From Manduca sexta (taxonomy: Eukaryota > Arthropoda > Insecta > Lepidoptera > Sphingidae): a stretch of 64,000 bases of DNA. The notes below the pieces were generated by a model. It was not told the DNA's origin, made no database searches, and was given only the letters and a program-made list of their open reading frames with translations. Every line of letters starts with the position of its first letter. Position 1 is the first letter of the stretch. Made by a program: the position numbers and the translations under genes. Shown here one piece after another: positions 24,270-34,931 of this stretch. The stretch spans positions 9,283,116 to 9,347,115 of the forward strand of contig NC_051121.1 in assembly GCF_014839805.1 (NCBI RefSeq), in the 5' to 3' direction.

Positions 24270-24522
24270 TCCTACTAATACTATAAATGCGAAAGTTTGT
24301 GAGGACCGATGTATGTTTGTTCCTCTTTCACAAAATAACTACTGAACGGATTTGGATGAAACTATACAGTAATATTAGTGATACATCCGAATAACACATA
24401 GGCTACAATTTATAATTTTTTTTTGCAGTTTGGTCATAATATAACGATATATATCAAGTAAGTCGGAAAAAAATTATCCCGGAGAACTCCTTCACGCGGG
24501 CGAAGCCGCGAGCAAAAGCTAG
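24270..24522 (+). mobile_element. Non-autonomous Helitron, both ends present
   Basis: It starts 'tcctactaatactataaatg' and ends with the GC hairpin 'cgcgggcgaagccgcg' followed by 'agcaaaagctag' and T. The base before the 5' end is G, not A. The interior 'ctactgaacggatttggatg' is typical of the family. Confidence 0.85.
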
Positions 24523-24579
24523 TAGAAACATATAAGCAGCGATGCTACCCTAGAAACAAACATTTTTAGCAATTCAATA

Positions 24580-24603
24580 TCCTACTAATATTATAAATGC
24601 GTT
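24580..24603 (+). mobile_element. Helitron 5' end fragment
   Basis: Only 57 bp after the preceding Helitron, the same 5' end recurs ('tcctactaatattataaatg'), directly after an A. No matching 3' hairpin was found downstream, so this is a truncated second copy or an element whose 3' end has decayed. Confidence 0.6.
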
Positions 24604-24653
24604 GTGTATTTATTAGTTTAAAATACAAAATTTCATAGTATCGTAAAATATTT

Positions 24654-24878
24654 CTAACCCAATGCCTTCTCCATCCATTCGCATCGTCCAACACGGTACA
24701 CAAACACAATGGAAGCTGACAATTCACATCGTGTAGTGTTTACGGAGACTGTTTGTTCGTTGACAAAAGCTTGCGTCACTTTATGGGACGCGTTTACGAG
24801 GAAAGTTACAGTTACCTTATTGAAATGACAGGTTGTTATTGACATTAAAGAAAGAATAATCAATTCGTTTCCGTTCAA
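24654..24878 (-). CDS. 74-codon ORF, unassigned
   Basis: The ORF has an ATG and slightly less AT-biased codons than its flanks. The first residues MNGNELIILSLMSITTC are hydrophobic enough to suggest a weak signal peptide or anchor. No domain was recognised and no splice context supports it. It lies just downstream of a Helitron 5' end, so sequence carried by a degraded Helitron is possible but unproven. Most likely a chance frame. Confidence 0.12.
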   Translation of the reverse strand: MNGNELIILSLMSITTCHFNKVTVTFLVNASHKVTQAFVNEQTVSVNTTRCELSASIVFVYRVGRCEWMEKALG

Positions 24879-25053
24879 TTATATAGTAAATTAATCGAAT
24901 TAAAAGATTGTGGTTGATGATTAATTACTAATTGTAGGGGTTTAATAGAATTATACATGTGATAGTGTTAACATTTTAGTGTATTAACAAATAATGATTA
25001 AGAAATTTAGCTGTTCAAGATTGACTCCGATGTGTTTTTATTGATTGCTTTTC

Positions 25054-25388
25054 ACGACGAGACGAGCTTGCCGTTCGCCTGATGGTAAACGATACGACCG
25101 CAAATTTACCCGAGGAAACACCATAAAACACCTTGAATTACAAAGTATTGTTTGGTATTCCACTGCGCTGGCCATCCTGAGACATGATGTATTAAGTCTT
25201 ATTATGTCCAGTACTTATCAGTATAACTACTGTGTATTGTGTTCCGGTTTGAAGGACATTGTAGCCAGTCTACAATGTCCTTCAAAGCGGAACACAATAG
25301 TGACTACACGCTGCTGCTTGGCGGCAGAAAAAGACATTGCGGTGGTACCTACCCAGGCGGACTCTCACATATGAAAGACCTACCACCA
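25054..25388 (-). mobile_element. Family B retroposon with an inverted duplication
   Basis: Both ends of family B are present. The middle carries an extra palindrome (25235-25299): the block 'ttgaaggacattgtag' occurs in both orientations around a 5-nt loop, making this copy longer than its siblings. Confidence 0.85.
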
Positions 25389-26392
25389 GTTTAGTGTGAT
25401 CGTTACATAGTTTCTAGTATATTAGAAATGATAGCAATTCTTCTACGATTCCTTGAAAATGTGATGATGTATTTGACTTTTACTCATCTGCTATGAACAC
25501 ACTGGGATTTGAACCGGTAACTTAACACTCGAATGCCATAACCGGACCATAATCGTTGAATAAACATTGAATTCTTTGAACTCGTACAATCACGAACGTA
25601 ATAATTGTAATGGCGCGATTTTTGTTAAGTTTTTCAAACATTTACAATGTAAATACGATTGTTTGAGTTGTTCGGATGACGTGTGCATTACCTATGAGTC
25701 GATGACATATTATTTAACGCTTAGGGACAGGAAATGAGAAGAAGCATATTATATCACTTATCATCAATGACGAAGATGATGACTGACTATGAGATGTGGT
25801 TTGATCGATGGCAACATTCATCATAGTCAAATATGGATAATTGAAAATTAATAATTTGTCACAAAATTATAAAATAGGACTTACTTCGGACTAATAGATT
25901 CTCTTCTTCGCAATTCCATTAAACCGAAGCGGTGACAAAATAGTATTTAGGGCCATCAAAATCGAGTACACGTGTGAAGTAAGTGCAATGACCTTAAGAC
26001 TTTAGTATTGTTTTAATATTTGTTTTGCATTCCAATGTATCCACATACCTAACTATAAGTAAGTATATAATGTTTTGTGAAAATGTTTTCAATTATTAAA
26101 AACTTATTTTAATACTTTAAAAGAAACTAGGACAAAAGGAGAATAATAGAAGACACGATATAACAAATTTTAGATGAGAAATTAGAACATCCCTGACCTC
26201 ATATTATAATTAGAGTTAATTCTTCCTGATATCAACTATATCAACGGAAACATTGATTGAAAATCTTTATCATTACAATTAAATCTTAGAAACAATAAAA
26301 ACGAATTCCACAATTTCATTAATAAAATACATTTTAATAAATAAAACTAATTATATAAAAAAAATACGAACTATACATTTAAAAATGTACAT
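25389..26392. other. Unassigned stretch with a tRNA-like scrap
   Basis: On the minus strand 25500-25555 has a B-box-like 'ccggttcaaatccca' preceded by 'tccggttatggcatt'. It may be the head of another decayed SINE. The rest is AT-rich with no gene seen. Confidence 0.35.
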
Positions 26393-26625
26393 TTATGCGT
26401 ATGTATGCGTATGCGTATCCCCCAAGGGGTAGATAGAGGCGCAAAAAGTACACCAACTTTCTACCGCGTGCGATCCGTCCTATAAAGCGATAGGGAGTGA
26501 GCTCATCGCCAACATGGGCACGAATTCCAGACTTCGGTCTAATAATCGAGGTCCAATACCACTGCCTGACTCAGGGATCAAACCCGGAACTGAAATCATA
26601 CCGTCATACAACCACGCCACTGAAA
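26393..26625 (-). mobile_element. SINE D copy, diverged, full length
   Basis: The minus strand has head 'tggcgtggttgtatgacggt', a decayed B box 'gggtttgatccc' and the 3' block 'ctatctaccccttgggggat'. The tail on the plus strand shows 'gcgtatgtatgcgtatgcgt'. Confidence 0.78.
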
Positions 26626-26823
26626 TACATTGTAAAAATCATCTCAATTATTGACTTCTATTATTTTATGTATTTTATATATTAATATTTGTGTTTATAT
26701 ATTTATATTGTTTATTATGTTTATTGATTATGTCCGTGTAGTTATACTTTTTTTGCTATATTATTTTTAAAATATTTGCTTCCCATATTATTTTTTTACA
26801 CCTACGTATATTGTTTTCATCTC

Positions 26824-26890
26824 TGCATCAGCCAAAAGTTGGCTGGTAGCGAATGCCTTCGGCATTAATTCCACCTTTATACATTGATGT
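26824..26890 (+). mobile_element. Family J: 3' end of a non-LTR retrotransposon
   Basis: The block 'ggctggtagcgaatgccttc' followed by 'ggcattaa' and a T-rich end matches 62704-62812. This recalls a common lepidopteran LINE 3' UTR. It is directly abutted by the tail of the SINE A at 26891. Confidence 0.55.
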
Positions 26891-27130
26891 ATAATAATAA
26901 TATCAGCCCTGTATTATATACTGTCCCACTGTTGGGCAAGGGGCCTTCTCTACTACCGAGAGGGATTAGGCCTTAGTCCACCACGCTCGCCTAGTGCGGA
27001 TTGGTAGACTTCACGCATCCTCGAAAATTCCTATAGAGAACTTTAAGTCCTAGGTGTGTGCCCTTGAGATTTGAACCTGCAAACATTCGTCTCGGCAGTC
27101 CATTCCACAACCAACTAGGCTATCGCCGCT
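26891..27130 (-). mobile_element. SINE A copy with internal deletion
   Basis: Both the tRNA-like head ('gcggcgatagcctagttggt' on the minus strand) and the tail are present. About 75 bp between 'gagaac...' and the head are deleted. Confidence 0.87.
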
Positions 27131-28898
27131 TTTATGTATAGAAAGTCTAAAAATAAATAAATATAAACTAATTAAAAATACAATTAACGTTAACCTAAAC
27201 AAAGGCAACATACTCGGTTCAATACGTTCATAAATCGAAAGGCCCATTAAAATCCTAAATGTCGTTTATCTTGATAAAGATTTATGATAAGTGACACAAG
27301 ATTGAGACGAGAGCCGTTGGCCGTTGACGAAATGTTTATGCCAGTAGTGCCGTTCGAGTGGATGTGATGCCAGTTTTCACTGGCAGATTTATTGACGAGT
27401 TTTCTTTTATACAAGTAGCTTGCGTATAGCCTGATGCATTGATTGTGTATAAAGATAGGACAGAGTTGCTGTTCGTTTACAAAAGCAGGTAAGTTACTGG
27501 TCCAGGTGATGGTAAGTGGTCACTGTCACTATTGGATAAGGCCAGGGGTACAGCGAAGCTGCTATCTATAGTAAAAAATCTTTTTTGCTTAACCACATTG
27601 CTAAGCAAAAAAGATTTTTTACTATAGATAGTATGGCATTGCTTATAATGCCCTTTAATTACATTGGCTATAATATCAAAACATAATACTTACATTTTAC
27701 ATTTTGAATTAATACCAATAATGATACAACGGTGACCTTATTTGTCCAATATACTATAAAAAACCTAGGTTTATTTTTACTCTAAATCTTCAGATTACCA
27801 GACTGGATAAAAAACTTGGTACTAGCCAACATTGTAACCGAGATAAATCTACCAACAAGGCGGTCGGGAGACGAACGAATGTCAAACTCATCTCATCTCA
27901 GCATCTGATCTTTAACAATGGTCGCGTGTAGCTTTGTTTTGTGACTGACTACCTACTGAGATGACATTTTGTGATTACAGCTGTAATTTTTCATGCGCTA
28001 GTAATGAGGCGGTTATAGGTAACTTGACGCGTTGGTAATTTTCGGTTGGATCTTGAATTATTAGAGGAAGTTAGCCAGTCGCTACTGTTATTGGGTTTTT
28101 CATAATGAGGAGAATAATGATGTCATGGTTATGCGAATGTTAGATATCAATATAAAACTAGTTTGTTTTTAATTTTCTTTTGATGCTTCGAAGACTTTGC
28201 AGCCTTCGTCACGAGCTAGACTGCGGTGTTGGACGTCAGAAAAGTCAAAGTTACAATATACGTTTTGCAATTATACAAAAAGATTTTTTTTTTAGTTCAT
28301 TGACGGTCCGATTGATGCATCAAACATCTCTAGTTTGTTGACGGTCTTATCTATGCAGAATCACTATCACCTCAGTCCCTGAACATAAAGGGTGCAGTCT
28401 TCAAAACGTCCGAAAAAATCCGAAAACTAGTTTTATTTTAATGCGAAGTATTTTTGAAAATGATACCATCCTCCATTTTCTTCTAAATGTTACCCCGTAT
28501 CTTTAAGGTCTAATTCCTCGACAAATTTGGTATTAAGGTTAACAAGGTTGACTCTTATTTACTGGTCTTTTCTAAAAATTCTCCTCAGACATACGAGATG
28601 CCTATCTTATTTACAAAGCTAGTCTTCTAACTGGAAAGAAAACGACACACGGCCACTCAATCATGTCATGTGGCCTTTGGGTGCAAGCATTACTCGCTTG
28701 TAGAGGACTGCACATTATTTCTATATAACTGTGCTAAATTGATTTCATATTAATGGCCGTTGTAAACTCGCTAGAAAGTTAAAAACTATGTTGCCGGAAG
28801 TCGGCTGGAATTATGCACGTGGTTAGAAAATTATTGTAGTTTTTAAGAACGATGAATTTGAAATTTAATGTTAAAAAAATATTGGTTAAAATAAACAT
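27131..28898. other. Unassigned DNA around a sharp palindrome
   Basis: It holds the palindrome 27562-27631 (listed separately) and the retroposon-like phrase 'ggtgatggtaagtggtcac' at about 27510. The CAG|GTAAGT at 27485-27493 looks like a donor but belongs to this repeat context. No gene seen. Confidence 0.45.
27562..27631. repeat. Perfect 30-bp inverted repeat with 10-nt loop
   Basis: Left arm 27562-27591 ('ctatctatagtaaaaaatct' and on) is the exact reverse complement of 27602-27631. The spacer is 'accacattgc'. Perfect arms argue for a recent origin, for example template switching. It is too A/T-simple to be a convincing microRNA precursor. Confidence 0.95.
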
Positions 28899-28904
28899 GA
28901 TTCT

Positions 28905-29136
28905 TTTTATGAAAATCGATAAATAGTTTTGAAGTAATTCTTTAATAATGACACGGTAAATTTTTAGTAATGTATCTAAATACGCCGACATAATTGTAGC
29001 AATCGAACGAAGTCTTCTTTTTATGAAAATCGATAAATAATTTAGAACTAAGTAATTTATTAATAATGGCACGGTAAATTATTAGCAATATATCTAAATA
29101 CGCCGGCATAATTGTAGCAATCGAACGAGTCTTCTG
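28905..29136. repeat. Two-unit tandem repeat, about 114-118 bp
   Basis: Both units contain 'atgaaaatcgataaata', a 'ggcacggtaaat'-like block and 'ataattgtagcaatcgaacg'. The period is 114 bp at the left and 118 bp at the right. Overlapping minus-strand frames (28779-29184) read the repeat and are not gene evidence. Confidence 0.85.
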
Positions 29137-29483
29137 CCGACATTTCATCAAGGCCATCGAAGCATTGATAATATTAAAACGCATTCACATGATACGCATA
29201 GGTACCAAAAACACGTTCAAAAAATCTTCAAAAATACCCACGCCCAAACAGAAAATAAACTACGATGATTACAATCAGAACTCCATAAATCTAAAATCAA
29301 TTTGTCGTTATTATCATAGTGCCGATCGACTACATAAATTCACTACTGTTTCTTAAATTAATTTTCAAAGCGTAATGTCGAATATCGAAACGATTGGAAG
29401 AAACGGTATCGTAAATCTGACTACCAAAATTGGAAATAACGTGCCTGATTGAAACTAGAACGGACGGTGCGATCGTTGTTGTT

Positions 29484-29650
29484 TTTAACCGGCTTCAAAA
29501 AAATGAGGAAGTTATCAATACGATTTATTTTTATTTTTAATGTGTGTTACCTCAGAACTCGCTCATTTATGAACAGATTTGTATTTATTTTATTCGAAAG
29601 AAAATACCTCCAGATTTGTCCCATAGATTTTTTTTCAAAATCGCTTCCAT
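29484..29650 (+). mobile_element. Mobile-element fragment starting 'accggcttcaaaaa'
   Basis: The order 'aaccggcttcaaaaaaatg', 'ggaagttatcaatacg', 'tgtgttacctcagaact' matches an abundant lepidopteran repeat remembered as 'aaccgacttcaaaaaagg...'. Class not known. Confidence 0.55.
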
Positions 29651-30110
29651 AGTTTGGTTCAAACCAAGTTACTGAAGCGGTTTTGAAAAAAAATTGTTAA
29701 AGTATTTATGTATCTATTTTAACTCGCAATTTTAATTAGACACAGACTCCAAAATTGGTATCCAGTATATTCTTGTTATGTGAAATTATTTTTTGATATT
29801 GACTGGTTTATGAAAGCGATTTAATTTTGTTATTATTGAACTACGATTTACTCCCGGCTTTGCCCGTATGTATCATATCCCGGTCTCTTTTTTTTCGTGG
29901 ATATGGTTTGACAATCGTCGCAAACGCAAAAGGCTTACGAATAGTAGTCGCGCTTGTAAAAGATTCCTTTGTTGCGTGTGCGCCGAACCGACGGCTGCTG
30001 ACGCTGGCATACGTACGTAGAGTTATCACCAACATTTCGCTGTGTTAAGTCCTATATAACAGGGGACAGATCTATTGGCATTTGTCCGCAGATTGTTGAT
30101 ACACAACAAT

Positions 30111-30308
30111 ATACATCACGCTTTCATCCCTGAAGAGGTAGGCAGAAGTACAACCACCTACTTTTCGCCTGTGTTTTCATATAATGTAATGGAAGCCTAT
30201 CAGCATATCGAACACAAACTCCAAACTCCGCGCTGTTACTTAAGAAAAATCCAATATCAACTCAAGAATCAAACCCGAGACAACTAAGTCTTACGCAATA
30301 CTACACCT
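30111..30308 (-). mobile_element. SINE D copy, diverged
   Basis: Minus-strand blocks 'gttcgatatgctgatagg', 'gcctacctcttcagggat' and 'gtgatgtata' are in SINE D order. The B box is reduced to 'gggtttgattctt'. Confidence 0.7.
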
Positions 30309-31170
30309 AAACCCAATAATTGCCCAACATCCGATGCACATATTTACGACACAAATTAATCGGCCAGAGCGTTGCATCGACAATGTGCTTTCTACTGGAC
30401 AGATTTCACCTCCAGTTATTTATTCGTGTTTATACGCCGGCGAGCAGGTGTTACAATGCACAGGTGGCTTGAAAAACTTTGTGTCCAAATTATGGCTCAA
30501 TTTAAAATTGATTTTGACGTTTGATGTTTCAATTTCATTGTTTGGGATGAATATATTATTTGTTAGATATTTTATTTATGGATTCGAATCATATATTATA
30601 AAGCTTTTAAATAAATATAGTTTTATTTATTCTAAATTATGAAGATAACGTTTTTTTTTTGCATAAATAAAATTGGAGACAATTTATTGAACATATTAAT
30701 AGATTTTTTGTAATTAATTTTCTTCATTATTCTTTAGTTAACCATTCAGATCTAACCGTTCCCACATTCGATATTCAAACTTATATATTAAGCAAAACCA
30801 ACGAACGATCCATCTTAAATTTTGTATCAACACCTGTCCATTTTAATTTCAATTAACTGTGTCGTTTGGATCACCCTGTGAACGTCGGAAGGTGCCTAGA
30901 GGAATGTTATTAATTTTAAATTTGTTACAGCCTATACTTAAGTGCAATGTTGCCGTTAAAGTCTCCCGCATAAATATAAGATGTTAGGCAACTCTATTGT
31001 GCTCTTTAAATATGTTCCAATAATTTTGGTGGTATTATCATTTTTTGTATGGTTATATTTATGGGTCAGTTGCTACTATATGAATATAATTCGGTTATAC
31101 CAGACTGGATCTTTCTGGTGGTAATTTGAAATATATTTTATTGGTATATTGAAATGAATTAGTTTGACTA
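30309..31170. other. AT-rich stretch, no gene seen
   Basis: A plus-strand 102-codon frame (30334-30642) begins in a moderate-GC patch but becomes AT-rich and has no splice support. No repeat recognised. Confidence 0.45.
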
Positions 31171-31493
31171 TAATAATAATATCAGCCCTGTATTATATAC
31201 TTGCCCACTGCTGAGCACGGGCCTCCTGTACTACTGAGAGGGATTAGGCCTTAGTCCACCACGCTGGCCTAGTGCGGATTGGTAGACTTCACACTCCTAC
31301 GAAATTCCTATAGAGAACGTCTCAGATGTGCAGGTTTCCTCATGATGTTTTCCTTCACCGCTAAAGCGAACGATAAATTCACAAAGAATACACACATGAT
31401 TTTAGAAAATTCAGAGATGTGTGCCCTTGGGATTTGAACCTGCGGACATTCGTCCCGGCAGTCCGTTCCACACTCAACTAGGCTATCGCCGCT
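31171..31493 (-). mobile_element. SINE A copy, full length
   Basis: Complete from the 'gcggcgatagcctagttgag' head to the (ATT)n tail. The 8-bp sequence 'tttgacta' lies just beyond the tail (31163-31170) and again at 31504-31511, ten bases beyond the head, so a short target duplication with a few extra 5' bases is likely. Confidence 0.92.
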
Positions 31494-31540
31494 TCAAACT
31501 AACTTTGACTAATAAATTTTATTTTATTTAAGTATACACT

Positions 31541-31674
31541 CTCATGCCTTTTATCGGAAGGGGGGAGGGGGGAGCTGCAACTGGTGCACCCATTTCGCAG
31601 TGTATTCTGTCCCATGATGTGATAGGGACAATCCTATCACCATATCGAGCACAAATTCCAGCATACGGGCTGTT
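31541..31674 (-). mobile_element. SINE D, 3' part
   Basis: It has the blocks 'cccatgatgtgataggga' and 'caccatatcgagcacaaat' and an unusual G-run (ggggggaggggggag) near the 3' end. Head missing. Confidence 0.72.
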
Positions 31675-31738
31675 TAAGAAATCATGATAAAATACTTCTT
31701 TACGTTAAATAATACAAAATAACTTAATCATACTTTTG

Positions 31739-31989
31739 GAGAGGATGCATGATAAGAGACTGACAAAGAGGGTTTATAAGGCGAATGTGGATGGAAGAGC
31801 CGGTAGGGGTCGACCGCACCGAACCTTCGAATGTCAGATATCTGACATTCTCAGTAAAGGGAATGCATGGAAAGATTGATGAAGGTGGAGGAAGCGCGAG
31901 AAGTATGCCAGGATCGTGCAAAGTGGCAATCTATAGTCTCTGCCTACCCCTATGGGATAGAGGTGGATACTATGTGTGTAGGTATGTAA
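31739..31989 (+). pseudogene. Non-LTR reverse-transcriptase C-terminus, frameshifted relic
   Basis: Two frames together read like the extreme C-terminus of lepidopteran LINE polyproteins. Frame 1 gives KRLTKRVYKANVDGRAGRGR and then PHRTFE. After a frameshift before 31867, frame 2 gives MERLMKVEEAREVCQDRAKW and then a tail reading SIVSAYP, with a stop at 31987-31989. The basic GRAGRGRP patch and the EAREVCQDRAKW helix are the recognisable parts. The endonuclease and polymerase domains are absent, so it cannot encode an active protein. It is a decayed, severely 5'-truncated copy, flanked upstream by a SINE D. The exact clade is not assigned. Confidence 0.72.
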
Positions 31990-32744
31990 CTTAATCAGCA
32001 ATTAAACCTAAATTTCTTAATTGTTTTAAAAATAATCCTTCCCTCAAACAATTTATAAGACACACCACAAATGCAACGATCAAAGTGTCAATTCCCAAGC
32101 CTTTAACAAATTTAAAGCATCAAGAATCAATTAGTAAATGGTAATATTTTTTCCTATGCACGCAGCCTTATAAGCCACGCTTCAGGTGAGCTTAATATAG
32201 AGCGAAATAATCCCGATCGATTGGAATCGCTTACTGGACTTACGCAATGATGCCGCTCCTATAGAATACTGATTAGACACAAAAACGGTACATGTTAAAG
32301 TATAATGAATCTTTTGCTGTTAAATATAGGTAGTATAATCCTTGTTAATAGTGTTTTGAGTAGAAGTGCAGTTGTCATGTATTTGTGTGCAATTTATTGC
32401 TTTCTCTTAAAATTAAAGTATTTTAATAGATTATTGTGATAGTCATAAATGGCTGGAAAACGTAATAATCTGTATATTTATATATGTTTATACTTATAGC
32501 TCGTCTCTTGTTGGTGTCAATTTAATTGTGTTAATACAAGATCATTCTATCATCTATCATTCACAGTGCAAAAAAAATATTGGCCGAACTCTTCGAATAT
32601 TGGTTCCCGGGAAAATCATATCAAAAAGTCACTCAAAATGACCCTGAAAAGTTTCTAATCGAAGCCTAGTACTGTACTAACACCAAGAAGTATAACAGAA
32701 AAACTTATACCGTTAAAATATTTTAAAAATAAAATGCTCTCGAA
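31990..32744. other. AT-rich stretch, nothing identified
   Basis: No exon-like block was seen. A moderate-GC patch near 32160-32280 has no supported open frame. Confidence 0.5.
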
Positions 32745-32986
32745 TGCTGGTGGTAGGATATATTATATCTGCCCGGATAGCGACCGCCGTACACAAGGTA
32801 TTAAAACCCGCTATAGTAGCCCACGTGGCCTTCTGAGATCAGCCTGTGTATATCCAGTTCCAACAGGCCGGCATAATTATGTTGACTGCCGAGGGGTGAT
32901 CATCTCTTGTCAACGACATTCAATTGGAACCCACTCCACTTACCATCAGAAGCAGACAGGCCACATTCCTATGCTCGTATAAAAGA
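32745..32986 (+). mobile_element. Family C retroposon, near full length
   Basis: It starts 'ggtggtaggatatattatat' and carries 'ccggatagcgaccgccgtac', 'gatcagcctgtgtatatcc', 'aacaggccggcataattat' and 'ccactccacttaccatcag'. It ends 'cgtataaaagaaag'. The A-rich 3' end marks the sense strand. Confidence 0.85.
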
Positions 32987-33340
32987 AAGAATAATTTAAA
33001 AATAGAACACGAATCATTTTGTGTTAATTAATATTCGTCATTGTTTAAAGTAGGTTTATTCCGAAGCCCAGTTTGGTGATTTTTATGAGGAAAATGTGTG
33101 AGGTAAACTTAAGTGTTACCAAGAAATGGCCGACTAGCCGCATAGTCATTGTTGCGGTATTTATAATAGCTTTTATATGTGTCGAGGATTTTTGTCCTCT
33201 CAAATACCACAACAATGAGATGTCGGAAACATATCGAATTTAGAATAGATATTACGTTTTTAAACTAAACGCGATATTAGATATTATACTAAGAATAATA
33301 TCTAAGCGGTAGGTTATTTGCAATAAATAATAAATAAATA

Positions 33341-33514
33341 ATCTTAGTCCTGTATTATATACTTTCCCACTGTTGGGCACGGGCCTGCTCTACTATTGAG
33401 AGAGCTTAGGCCTTAGTCCATCACGCTGGCCTAGTGCGGGTTGGTAGACTTCACATACCCTCGAAATTCCTATAGAGATCTATTCAGGTATGCAGGTTTC
33501 CTCACGATATTTTT
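33341..33514 (-). mobile_element. SINE A, 5' truncated
   Basis: The tail is an ATAA repeat (33321-33340 on the plus strand). The body stops at 'cgtgaggaaacctg' on the minus strand. Head missing. Confidence 0.85.
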
Positions 33515-34007
33515 TAAGGGTCATTATGATATTGTGTTCACCGCCAAGCACCAAAGAGAAACCTCTGTTGTGTTCTAGAAAGGAATATAATATTATAATT
33601 AATGGAAGTTATGTTGTGTTCTAGATAGGAACATTATAGCTATTATAATTATGGGACATTATGAAATTATGTCTAGTGATAACTACAGCTTTGTACTATT
33701 CTGAGTTTTGTAATTCAAACTTTTATACAGTTGCTACTGTTTATGGACTATCGTCTTGCTCTCTATGTGACGAGCAACTAGCTCGCTTCCTATCCAGTTA
33801 TATAAGAATAACTGTACTTTAGAGTCCTCTATATTAATTGTAAAATACGTATGTCCTTACATGCAGTTAATTACCCCTAGTTCATTATTGTATCTCTCGT
33901 TTGACAACGAAAGGAAGTTGACGATTTATTTTCAACTTTTATTCATTTTTATTATTTGATTAATGTTACAAGTTGGATAACAGCTTCTACAAACAAGTTG
34001 TGGTTAG
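33515..34007. other. AT-rich stretch with a short direct repeat
   Basis: The phrase 'tgttgtgttctaga' followed by 'aggaa' occurs twice, at about 33567 and 33613. No gene or named element was seen. Confidence 0.5.
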
Positions 34008-34285
34008 TATATTTTTTAAAAAGGAACGGTAAAGGACTTCACTGCACTTGACGGTAGGTAGAGTATCGTCCAGATAGAGTATCGATGTGAGAAGATTATC
34101 CCTCGCCAGTCGACACAATCATGCCGGCCTGTACTGAACCCGGAGAGTCTTATAATGCTCAACGTTAACCCTGAATCCAAGATAGAATATCGATGAGGGG
34201 TAACTATCACTCGCCAGTCGACACAATTATGCCGGCCTGTACAGAACCGAAGAGTCTTAATACTCAAAGTTTATCCTAACTATAA
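34008..34285 (-). mobile_element. Family C retroposon variant with a duplicated 108-bp unit
   Basis: Two units start 'atagagtatcgatg' (34074) and 'atagaatatcgatg' (34182). Each contains 'tcgccagtcgacacaat' and 'atgccggcctgtac'. On the minus strand it ends with the family C 3' block and an A-rich tail. Confidence 0.8.
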
Positions 34286-34324
34286 AATTTCTGTCTAGAA
34301 TCCACCATGTTTAATGCGGCAAAA

Positions 34325-34685
34325 ATAATTACTGTTGTTGGAGGTAGGATATATTTTTTATCTACCTGGATATCGACCACTGTACACAAGGTGTTAAAAC
34401 CCGCCATAGTGGCCCACAAAAGTCGCGTTCCTGGATCAGCCTGTGTATATCCGCTTCAAACAGACCGGCATTATGTCGACTGGTGTAGGGTAACCGTTAA
34501 AACTTGCCACAGTGGCTCACGTAAGTTTGACACATTCCGGGTTCAGCCCGTGTATATCTGGTTCAAACAGGCGGGCATTATATCGAACGATGAGGAGTAT
34601 CTCTTGCCATTCGACGTTCTATTTGGACTCCACTCTACTAACCACCAGGTGCTGTGAAGTCACTTTGTCATGTCCGAATAAAAAA
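34325..34685 (+). mobile_element. Family C retroposon with internal duplication
   Basis: It starts 'ggaggtaggatatatttttt' and has two versions of the segment from 'gttaaaac..gccatagtgg' to 'caggcgggcattat', about 105 bp each. It ends 'catgtccgaataaaaaa'. It lies head to head with the copy at 34008-34285. Confidence 0.85.
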
Positions 34686-34931
34686 TAGACAATCCAACAC
34701 AAAATTCTCCGCATATTAGTGACCAATTAAATTCCTCTTGGTACATTTTCTAAGGTCATCTAAAAGGCTAGATGTTATAAACATTAGTTGTTCCAATTCT
34801 CACAAGGACAGACTTCAATCAAACCGATTGCATCAACATAATCTGTCCAAAGACCTACAATTAACATTAAAGTAATTTAAAAAGTAATAAAAATTATATT
34901 GCTAGTTTATAACTCTAAGTACGGTCTAGAT

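Noticed and set aside
25045..25374. 109-codon plus-strand frame
   Set aside because: It is an antisense reading of a family B retroposon.
27485..27493. Perfect CAG|GTAAGT splice donor
   Set aside because: It lies in a retroposon-like phrase (ggtgatggtaagtgg) and no open frame leads into it.
27562..27631. MicroRNA precursor at the palindrome
   Set aside because: Perfect pairing and A/T simplicity are unlike a microRNA hairpin, and neither arm matches a conserved insect microRNA I know.
31920..31985. Possible SINE D tail ('ctgcctacccctatgggata')
   Set aside because: The frame continues the reverse-transcriptase C-terminus (SAYPYGIEV), which explains it better.
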